DNA of 64,000 nt from Sarocladium kiliense (taxonomy: Eukaryota; Ascomycota; Sordariomycetes; Hypocreales; Sarocladiaceae): NCBI GenBank assembly GCA_030734395.1, contig JAUZTG010000003.1, positions 992,001 to 1,056,000 on the forward strand, in the 5' to 3' direction. Below the pieces are notes generated by a model. It ran no database searches, was not told the origin of the DNA, and saw nothing but the letters and a program-made list of their open reading frames with translations. Positions 56,052 to 64,000 of the stretch are shown here, piece after piece; position 1 is the stretch's first letter, and every line of letters begins with the position of its first letter. The translations under genes and the position numbers were made by a program.

Positions 56052-56763
56052 ATCGGCGGTTGACGATCCTCGAGTTGGTCGATAGCGAACATACAACACC
56101 ACGAAATGAATAACCAAAGACAAGCGACTCTCACAGAACTTGATGCGAAAAGAAAAACAAGGCACCCAAGATCAACTGGTGCTCAACGCTGTCGACGAAA
56201 CAGATCGCGAATCTTCAAATCTGCGGGCCTGGGGTTCGGAAGGCTTGAGGTTGGTCCGAGAGTTCACAAAAGTCGCTGGGCACGTCTGCGACGCGCACGA
56301 CGCGAGGAGACGCGAAGCACTTTAATTGTTTCGTGCCTCAGGCGGCGGGAGGGCGGCGCGAGACTGGAAGCGATCACGTGGGGCGGGACTTGTGGGGCAT
56401 TGTCGAACGCCAGCAACAAGTGGCACCGCGAATGGTTCAGACGCAGGGAGAGGCGCCTCCTGAGCCAGTGGTGGGCAAATTACTGTTGGGCGACGACACG
56501 ATCACGACGAACGACTGGAAGAGCCACCACACCTCAAGACAGTGGATCCAACCTTTGAACACGACGAGCTGCAGAAGTGTCACGAGATACCCGACGTAGC
56601 TTTTTCAACGCCAAATAGCCGTTCAGCATCGATGCTGTGAGCTGTCAACATAACTCGATTATACGAAGGACGCTTCTCGTGCTAGGAGCTGGCACACTAC
56701 GCGAGAAGCTCTGAGACTTCACAAGAAAGAGAAGGGAAAGAAGCAGCGCGTCAGAAGCCCAAC
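56052..56763. promoter_or_regulatory. bidirectional promoter, MBP1 / ARP1
   Basis: 712 bp between the two divergent start codons. Short open frames inside (for example 56106-56558) are Arg-rich and without family features. No TATA box was seen on either side, in keeping with housekeeping genes. Confidence 0.45.
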
Positions 56764-58083
56764 ATGGCGGACACGTTACACAATGTAGCCATCGTGCTGG
56801 ACAACGGGTCAGGGACCATCCGAGCTGGGTTTGCTGGCGAAGACAGTCCAAAGTGCTACTTCCCGTCATGGGTCGGACGGCCGAAGCATACGAGAGTGCT
56901 GGCTGGAGCTTTGGAGGGTGACTACTTCATCGGGCAGAAGGCTGCGCAAGAGTTGAGGGGTCTTTTAAAGATCAAGTACCCCCTGGAACATGGCATTGTC
57001 ACAGACTGGGATGATATGGAGAAGATCTGGGAGCATGTCTATGTGGAGGGACTGAAAACACTCAGTGAAGAGGTAAGCTGGTTCCGACGCATGCTGTTGA
57101 CGATGTACCTTACTGACAGGCTTTCGACAGCACCCTGTGCTGCTCACCGAACCACCACTCAATCCCCGCAAGAACCGCGATACCGCCGCCCAAATCCTCT
57201 TCGAAACTTTCAACGTCCCCGCCATCCACACATCCATCCAAGCCATGCTCTCCCTGTACGCCAGCGGTCGGACAACAGGTATCGTCCTCGACTCGGGCGA
57301 CGGTGTGTCGCATGCCGTGCCCGTCTACGAAGGCTTTGTCATGCCGAACAGCATACAGCGTATCGATGTTGCGGGCCGAGATGTGACAGAATACCTGCAG
57401 CAATTGCTGCGCAAGAGTGGACATGTCTTCCATACGAGTGCGGAGAAGGAAGTGGTGAGGCAGATTAAGGAGAGCTTGTCATATGTTGCACCAGATCCGA
57501 GGAAAGAGGAGAAGGTATGGGCCGGCGGCAAGAATATTGCTGGCAAGATGGGGGAGTACGTTCTGCCTGATGGGAGGACACTCAAGGTAGGACTCTTCTC
57601 ACAACCTCTCGAAGTAGCAAACACAGAGCTGACACAATCAGATTGGATCGGAGCGTTTCCGTGCACCAGAGATCCTCTTCAACCCCGAACTTATCGGTCT
57701 CGAATACCCCGGCGTGCACCAGATCGTCGTCGACGCCATCACACGGACGGATCTGGACCTGCGCAAGTCCTTATACAGCAACATCGTACTTTCTGGCGGC
57801 AGCACCCTTACGAAGGGATTCGGTGATCGCCTCTTGACAGAGCTGCAGCGGCTGGCGGTGAAGGACATGAGGATAAAGATCTTTGCGCCGCCGGAGCGCA
57901 AATACTCGACTTGGATTGGCGGTAGTATTCTGGCTGGACTGAGCACGTTCCGCAAGGTAAGCATACGGATATTGAGGTGGAATTTCGTCTGATGACGCAT
58001 ACACTGACTGGCGGCCATAGATGTGGGTAAGCGTCGACGACTGGCATGAGAACCCCGATATCATCCACACGAAATTCGCATAG
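56764..58083 (+). CDS. ARP1: actin-related protein Arp1 (centractin)
   Basis: Forms the short actin-like filament of dynactin, which links dynein to cargo and nuclei. Exons are 56764-57072, 57131-57586, 57642-57956 and 58021-58083, giving 380 residues, the normal length. Actin-fold motifs: VLDNGSGTIRAGFAGED (phosphate 1), FPSWVGRPKH, YPLEHGIVTDWDDMEKIWEH, VLDSGDGVSHAVPVYEGF (phosphate 2), LSGGSTLTKGFGDRL (adenosine site), and KYSTWIGGSILAGLSTF. The centractin-type features are the N-terminus MADTLHNVAIVLDNGSG and the end VDDWHENPDIIHTKF, unlike the KCF end of conventional actin. The tiny last exon begins exactly at ATG TGG, and the splice restores the family ending. Neighbour MBP1 is divergent. 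Confidence 0.95.
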
Positions 58084-58829
58084 ACTATCCCTATGAATCG
58101 GAGAGAGTTCAAGAGCATGGCCCCGGGGGGGCGAAGCTTAAGTTGAGAGAGGCCTGGAAAGCGATTGTCAAGAGGAGAAGACAGCAAGCGAACATTATTT
58201 TGTACCATATTTTTCATCCAAGGGGACGCAGGTTAGGGTGGGACGCGTGAACTGATAGAGCGTCATGAGCCTTCGAGGATGGGAAGGAGTGGCGGACCAA
58301 AGGTTCTATGCTTGCGTGATGAAGGGGAAGAAGACAAGGAGGGACAGGATGTGAGATAAAGGTCAATGATACCCTGATGTGATATCATATCTGTTGTACG
58401 ACTTGTGTGCATGTGTCCCTTCTGGTATGTATGCCGACTTCGGAGTCACGAAGGCGAGGATGGAGAGACGATTGATCATAAGGCCATCATTGAGTTTGAT
58501 ACAACAAAAGCTACCTTATACCTCCTACACCATGAAAAGTGCCATACATAAAGAGACAAAGCCAAAACCAATCCGTAACTTCCTATCCGCCGCCGCCAAT
58601 TGGGTATATAATGCTTGTAAATCATTCGCTTCACCAGAAGCCACAGAAAAAGTCGTAACGCCCATTTTGCCTGTTTCTGCTTCTGAGGTACCCGGAGTCT
58701 TCGCCAAGAGAACTTTTGATGTTGTGTGTGTCGTGATGTTGAACAGTGATTGAACGCCGTTTGTCGCTGAGAACGCTAATGCAAGGGAAACGTATGAGAA
58801 TGAAAAAGAAGAGTCAAGCTTCAATCATC
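58084..58829. other. intergenic, convergent 3' ends
   Basis: 3' flanks of ARP1 and the DUF3602 gene. A short frame with Lys-rich text near 58532-58750 has no features of a gene. Nothing else was recognised. Confidence 0.4.
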
Positions 58830-59255
58830 TCAGTCCCGAGCAAAGGTGCCGCTGACACGCGCCCAGAGCTTCGCCTTGGAGCTCATGGAGCTCCTGCTGC
58901 TGGCATCGTCATCCTCAATGCTCTCCTCGCTACCGGCGTTGCTCGGCTTGCGAACATAGACGTTGCCAGCTCCGCCGATACCACAGTGGCCAGAGGACTT
59001 GTGGTGAGCGGCAGCGCGGGAGCGGAACTCTTGGTCGAGGGAGAGAGGAGGGCGCTCGTTGGCTGCGTGGGCGTTGCCGGCGCCTCCAATGCCACTGAAG
59101 AAGCGGCGGGAAGAGGAAGCCTTCGGGGGAGAGGGTGCGGAGGAAGTTGTGGCTGGGAGGGCGGAGATGGGGAATGTGTTACCGGCGCCGCCGCGGCCGG
59201 ATCGGATGAAGGAGGTTGAGGAAGGGGCGGGCTCGGTGATGATGAACTTGGACAT
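58830..59255 (-). CDS. small DUF3602-family protein with GGAGN repeats (Par32-like)
   Basis: 141 residues, single exon. It carries three copies of the family signature (G/I)GGAGN: SGRGGAGNTF near residue 20, SGIGGAGNAH near 54 and CGIGGAGNVY near 92, separated by Ser/Pro-rich spacers. This repeat defines the fungal DUF3602 family. In budding yeast the relative Par32/Amu1 is a TORC1-controlled phosphoprotein that inhibits Mep ammonium transporters; whether this shorter protein does so is not known. The C-terminal third is acidic and Ser-rich (SEESIEDDDASSRSSMSS), a likely phosphorylation region, followed by KLWARVSGTFARD. There is no signal peptide or membrane span. The start context (GTCCAAG after ATG) is the only ATG in frame near the N-terminus. 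Confidence 0.85.
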   Translation of the reverse strand: MSKFIITEPAPSSTSFIRSGRGGAGNTFPISALPATTSSAPSPPKASSSRRFFSGIGGAGNAHAANERPPLSLDQEFRSRAAAHHKSSGHCGIGGAGNVYVRKPSNAGSEESIEDDDASSRSSMSSKAKLWARVSGTFARD

Positions 59256-61281
59256 TGTGGTTGTTGTTTGTGGTTGAGGAGCTCAGGAGATGGTCAATTG
59301 GTGGTTATGGACACTCAATTTCGGCAATGGTGAGCAGATATGATGCTTGTAGAGAGACACAGGTTTGGGTCGTCTGAATGATGTCAACGGTGATGACAAT
59401 GATGGATGATGGATTGAGGGATCAGAAGGAAGAAGGTCGTCACAATGAGCAAAGGTGGGAAGCCTTATTATACATAGTCAAGACAGGCACAGGAACGAAA
59501 GAGGCGGAGAGGAGAGACAGCAATAGCACAGCTTGACACCGAAACCTACGTCGAGGGCGTGTGTGCTCAAAGGGGTGTGAATGAGTGAGAGGGGCGGACA
59601 GCAGGATGGATGCGGTCTGCTGACCATGAAAAACTTCGCGGGGAAAGCGAGCGCCGTAGAAAAAGAGCAGAGGCCGGCGTTAGCATAGTCTTGGGAGCGG
59701 CTAGCTTCGTCACGATGCCATCGGAGAATATGGAGAAGTTGCTCGCAAAAGGGGGCATTTGCGTAAAACGCGGGGGAGGGGAATGAGGATGTTTGGTGAT
59801 GGGATGAGGTGATGGGATTGGAGAGACAGTGCGCGCACTGTAATAGCACACTTGATTAGTGTGAGTCAAGACAGTGTGAATTGTACCGTGAGGTCACCTG
59901 GCCATCACGTGCACCTGGTTTCCCTCAAGTAACCATTACCCCATCGAAAGCTCTAGCGCCATTCCGGCCAAGCCCTCAGCCGATCTCGCCTCCTTCACCC
60001 CTGGCCACAGCCGACAGCGAAAGCTTTTCCTCTGGCTCCAGCAACTGCTTGCGTACTGTAGTCTTGCGCACGTTCTGGATCTATTCGCGGCGCCTGCCGA
60101 CGGTTTTACTGGGCAGGCCTTTGCATCGCATCATGGGACCCAGGGCCCGCGTGATGGCAAAATTTTCACCAGCTCTTCCGTTGCTATGGGGGTTTAAGTT
60201 TTCTTCTTTCATCTAGGGGTGTCTGTCTATTGGAGTTTAATTGAGGACCGGGAGACACGTCATAGACGAGTAAGCTTGTTTTGTGATGGGCATTGAGAGA
60301 GCCTCGGAGACGTGTACGGGTTGGGCTGCATCCGTGGTGTGATGGCAAGAGGCTTTCGAATCACCGGCCTGCCCGCCCGTATCAGTGAGTCGAGGCTGTC
60401 GATTGATCAGCTGGCCAGCTGGCTGCTTATTCTCGGTGACGGTCGGATGCAAGCTGAACGTTTAGACGCGCGTTGCAGTCTCACCCGTCCGCTCCCTTGT
60501 TGAATCGTAGAGTCCCTCGTAGGAATGCGTATAGTCAGGAATTGATCGTCTCTCGTCAGATGTAAACACGGAGGTGCTAGGCTGTCCAAGTGTCGGAGAT
60601 ACTGAGTCAGCGATGGCTGGCTGACAGTCGCGACGTCACCAGAATTTCCAAGCATAGCAATGGAGATCTGACATTTGTCTGTATCTGGCCACGCCGAGAG
60701 ACCTAGCCACAGAGCCGTTATGTATGTCAGATTCAAAGGCAACCACCTCGAGTCGAGCCGAACTCTATCGTTGTTAGATAACCTAAAGAGCGATATGAAT
60801 TCGACCCCAATTGCGTGCAGGAGGTCAGATCCCTTGTCCACGGCCCGAATCTTTATCTCCAGCCACTCACCTCACCCCCGGCATCGCCGCGAAGGCTTAC
60901 ATCAAGTTAAACCACTTCAAAAGAGCGTCGCATCGAGGAGGCTGTGACCTAATTCAACAGTACTTTACTTAGCACAGGAGTGCGGCAGGCGGCCCATCAG
61001 CCGAAACAGCCTACCCTCCGTCTCGGGTCTGATCCAGGGGTGATGTTCAGGATCAGGGTTGGCTATTACCTAATTCCAAGGCAGGACGACTTGACCGTGC
61101 AGACTTCCGAACCGGGTAGTTGGTGAAAGTCATATTTGCGCTGGGATGCTAGGTTTATGGTATATTGGTGCCTCTGCCCTTTGTCGTGGTTCGACGTTGC
61201 GCAAGGCTGTGATAGGGAATGGCCAGCCTCACTTATGCAGGATGTCTCTGTGCGAGAATATGCAGCACGATCTGATGGCCT
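59256..61281. other. intergenic region of about 2 kb
   Basis: 59256-59850 is probably the promoter of the DUF3602 gene. The rest has no recognisable gene on either strand; frames of 60-145 codons lack domains. Nothing resembling a tRNA or repeat was found. Confidence 0.4.
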
Positions 61282-61937
61282 TTACTCCCCCCAAATCTCT
61301 TTCACTGTTTTGAACATCTTGCATTCCCCGCTATGCCCCCCTTTCCATCCCTTCACCTGGCAATCCTGTCTCCAAGGTCAGCACATATCTCACAATCTTC
61401 ACCATCCCGAACTGAACTCACCTTCCCACAATATCTCACCATCCCACATCCCAAACATCTCGAAGCCCCGTCCTCGTCACACTCTTGCGCGCAGCATTTC
61501 CCTTCCTCAACCCTCGTCAGCCCTCCCAAAGCCTCCAACTTTCCCGGTAGACACCTCACATCAGCCCCTCTCCCCTCCTCAACCCTTACAAAGCCCTTCT
61601 TGCCTTCCTCCGCCGGCGCTGTCCTCGCTGCTCCTGGGATGACGAGGCAGGTTCTGCCTTTGCGGTATGGTGAAAGGTCAAATTTTGACGAGGCGAAGGT
61701 CACAGCACAATCAACGCCGGTGAGGTCGGTTATGATTAGGGTTGGATTGGTGATCGTCATATTTTCTTTGACTTGGCCAATGAGATAGTGCGAGGGTGGT
61801 GATGGCGAGGAGGAGGAGGATGAGGGCTGGGCGAGTGGGAGGCTGGCGAAGCCTGGAAAGCGGGTGCGATCTGAGAAGTCTGGAGGTGCCATGGCTGCGG
61901 TCAGATGTGCTGTAAGAATATCGGGTTGAGTCTGCAT
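61282..61937 (-). CDS. MYND-type zinc-finger protein
   Basis: 199 residues in two exons, 61937-61422 and 61365-61282, with a 56-nt intron that splits the zinc finger. The finger sits at the C-terminus: CAQECDEDGASRCLGCGMVR then YCGK at the end of exon 1, and DCQVKGWKGGHSGECK at the start of exon 2. This completes the C-x3-C, C-x2-C, C-x3-C and H-x3-C ligands of a MYND domain. Without splicing the last ligands are lost, which supports the intron (donor GTGAGT, acceptor GACAG). The upstream part (FPGFASLPLAQP, MTITNPTLIITDLTGVDCAV, GRTCLVIPGA) resembles small fungal MYND proteins whose N-terminal half is a beta-rich module. MYND domains bind Pro-rich peptides. An internal ATG at 61892 (MAPPDFSD) is an alternative start. 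Confidence 0.82.
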
Positions 61938-62530
61938 GAAGAGGCGGAATATAAATTTGAGCGGTGATGTTGAAGAGGATGTCAGAATGGTCGGATTTGT
62001 TCGTGAAACGCCCCCTGTGTGTCAGGTCTTGGCATCACGCATCGAACCCACTGTGCGCAGAGGATAAGGTAGGATCGTCCACAAGAATAAGGCAACAGTG
62101 CTGCCATTTAGGTTGTGTCGTTCACTCTACAGCCGGGACTGGTCAGGTCTAGTGTTGAAGAAATCAGAGAACATTCCATATGAAATGGCAAGTAGGGTAA
62201 TGGTGAATGAGCAGCCATGGTGACTGTGGCTCCACTGTTACTACACATGGGGTAGCAATCTCATCAGATGTACGAACATGAGAAGGTCGTCCCGGGAATA
62301 CTGACTACTTGAACAATGATGATGCCAATAATATCTCTGTTATTTCCCAGCAACGCCGGCTGTGGCCTTCCTATCAAAATCCATGACCTTTATCTCCCGG
62401 GCATGGAAGGATGCTCTGAGACACCCTGGAGCAGAACGAAACAGATTCGCGACCGGATCCAAAAGCAAATGGTAGTCATACATGCTGGAAATGACAAAAT
62501 TCTCAAGGTAATAAAAACGCGAAACGAGCT
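61938..62530. other. intergenic
   Basis: Upstream region of the MYND gene and 3' flank of the GH76 gene. No gene was recognised. Confidence 0.4.
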
Positions 62531-63741
62531 CTATACTCCCATGCTCATCCATCCGAACAAACCACATGCGCTGCCGAGAACCAGCGCTGTCAGGATACCC
62601 GCGCCTGCCCGGTCACCAGTGGTAAGTGGCGTCTCATGCTGCTTGAAGTCATCGCTACCACTGCCAGCATTGTTGTTTCCTTTCGAGGTACCGCCGTCCT
62701 TGGCAGTTACAGGCGAGCGAACCTGATCGATCAGAAGGGACGAAGTTGCTCCAATGACATTCATCTGCTCGCCAACACCCAGCTTGCCATCAAAAGTGCC
62801 AGTAGTCCAGACGAAGCCGCACTGTCGACCGTTGTCACCGCCAGTGCAACTCTTGATAGCAGCCTGGGCTGAAGTCTGAAGGACGGGCAGAATCGTGTCG
62901 GCAATAAAGGGCGCGACCTTTGTGGTGGTTGCGTACCAGCGGTGAATGTAGCCCTTGAAAGACTGCATATCGGTGGTGCAGGTATCACCGGTTTCGCACG
63001 CAGGCTCGACTGCAATGCCATCTGGGAAGAAGTGCGATAGGCCATGGTCCACAAGCTTTTCCAAGCGGGCTTTCCATGTATCGGATCCGTCGGTGTAGTT
63101 GTACATGTACGCGGCGCCAAGGGTGAATACGGCGTTGTTGTATGAGAATTCAGCCTTGTTGATGTCGGTGCAGTTGGTTTCAACGTGAGCACCGTCATAA
63201 ATGGCATCGGTTTTGTTGCTGATGAAGCCGATTTGCTCCATCCAATCCCAGGTTTCCTCAGCCCATTTCGCATACGTCTCATTGCCAGTGTATCGTGCGA
63301 GACGAGCTCCAAGGTTGAAGAAGCAGCCGTTAGCAATACCTGTTCAAATACGTTAGATGACTGCCGCGTGGAGCCCAATGCTAGTGAATTACTCACTGTT
63401 CTTGTAATTGTATCCGTTATTGGCGAAAGGAATCTGCCACCTGAGACCACCACCGCAGGTCTCGTCGTGCCGGTCAGGACTGGCCTGAGTGTTCCAGACA
63501 CCTTGAGCCAAAGCCAGCCACCCGGGCTGATCTGATGGAGGATCGGGGAACTTGTTCTCCGCAGCCGTCATGGCGGCCATGCCCCAGAACCCTTGGTCAT
63601 CGTTTCCGAGAGAAGCTGTCTGGTTCGGAGGCATGTAGTCCTCGTTGGGGCCAACCTGGAACTGCATGGCAGTCATGATCTCCTTATTGTAGGTGGAATC
63701 GCCTGTCAGCAGCCAATAGTCCATCAATGTTCCCCACATAG
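62531..63741 (-). CDS. GH76 cell-wall mannosidase/transglycosidase, Dcw1/Dfg5 type, 5' exon not found
   Basis: GPI-anchored alpha-1,6-mannanase family enzyme thought to cross-link GPI proteins to wall glucan. Two exons are visible, 63741-63397 and 63339-62531, joined in frame across a 57-nt intron. Landmarks are AMWGTLMDYWLLTGDSTYNK, the catalytic Asp pair in GNDDQGFWGMAAM, CGGGLRWQIP, NSIANGCFFNLGARLARYTG and KGYIHRWYATTT. A Ser/Gly spacer and hydrophobic tail (GILTALVLGSACGLFGWMSM) form the GPI signal. The first exon, which should encode the signal peptide and end near the WWEAGA motif, is not seen directly upstream. Exon 63741 is preceded by a good acceptor (CTTTAG) and a branch site (TACTAAT). 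The 220 bp upstream encode a zinc-finger frame on the same strand, so the missing exon lies beyond the window or has been lost. Confidence 0.88.
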
Positions 63742-63780
63742 CTAAAGATGTGAACTATTAGTACATGTTTCTCGCAAGTT

Positions 63781-64000
63781 TCAGTGCTTGTTCTTCATGT
63801 GCTCCTTGAGCTTGTACGGCCACTTGAATGATTGTCCACACACTGTGCAGTCATAGGACGTTGGACGTCCACCAGTTTCAGACCATTTCAGATGCCTTTT
63901 GGTTCGATTGTGAACCTCCAATCCATGAGTATCGACACACGCAACATCATAGATTGCGCAGTAGAACTTCTTTTCCTCCAGGTTTTCTTGCAACCGAACT
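63781..64000 (-). CDS. C2H2 zinc-finger protein, 3' part (runs off the window)
   Basis: This open frame enters from the right edge and stops at TGA 63781. It encodes two zinc-finger units: FYCAIYDVACVDTHGLEVHN then RTKRHLKW (an atypical C-x6-C finger with a TKRH end), and YDCTVCGQSFKWPYKLKEHM followed by KNKH, a standard C-x2-C-x12-H-x4-H finger. This style (short fingers with 'TKRHLK' linkers) occurs in fungal C2H2 proteins. No ATG is in the window part. It lies only 39 bp upstream of the acceptor of the GH76 exon and on the same strand, an unusually tight or nested arrangement. It may be the end of a neighbouring gene, an insertion in the GH76 intron, or a pseudogene fragment. Confidence 0.6.
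   Translation of the reverse strand, partial: VRLQENLEEKKFYCAIYDVACVDTHGLEVHNRTKRHLKWSETGGRPTSYDCTVCGQSFKWPYKLKEHMKNKH

Overview
The window is nuclear DNA of a filamentous ascomycete (Pezizomycotina). The genes carry short introns, mostly 50-75 nt, with GTRNGT donors and YAG acceptors. They encode fungus-specific families: a Zn2Cys6 regulator, a fungal rhodopsin-like membrane protein, an Mbp1-type APSES factor, bifunctional His7, GH76 Dcw1/Dfg5 and the DUF3602 family. The class cannot be fixed from the sequence alone; Dothideomycetes is a reasonable guess. No tRNA, rRNA, CRISPR array or intact transposon was recognised.

Left part (1-18 kb), metabolic: the end of an allantoate-permease-type MFS transporter; a D-erythronate-dehydrogenase-like epimerase divergent from an FMN-dependent 2-hydroxy-acid dehydrogenase; a Zn2Cys6 regulator whose upstream region faces a GMC alcohol oxidase; a rhodopsin-like seven-helix membrane protein; and a secreted BBE-type FAD oxidase. 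The first five look like a regulated catabolic neighbourhood for small hydroxy acids or alcohols. This is an inference from gene content and orientation.

Middle part (18-38 kb), mostly housekeeping or conserved: a LIM protein with a helical N-terminus of the kind found on fungal STAND receptors; a 939-residue unknown protein with a Cys/His motif; Vps62; a TFIIIC triple-barrel subunit divergent from HIS7; ornithine decarboxylase antizyme; and a Gln-rich unknown protein. The antizyme gene is the most striking item. Its coding sequence is split over two frames and joined at UCC-UGA, the classical +1 recoding signal, which lies 15 nt downstream of an intron.

Right part (38-64 kb): about 15.7 kb holds only two modest reading frames, one of them a single-pass membrane protein with a distinctive tail. 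After it come Mbp1 (G1/S regulator) divergent from Arp1 (dynactin), a small DUF3602 GGAGN-repeat protein, a MYND zinc-finger protein, and the 3' part of a GPI-anchored GH76 cell-wall mannosidase. Where the 5' exon of that mannosidase should lie, there is a C2H2 zinc-finger reading frame on the same strand.

Exon borders were placed by hand from splice consensus and frame continuity. Every multi-exon model closes in frame, but none has been checked against transcripts.
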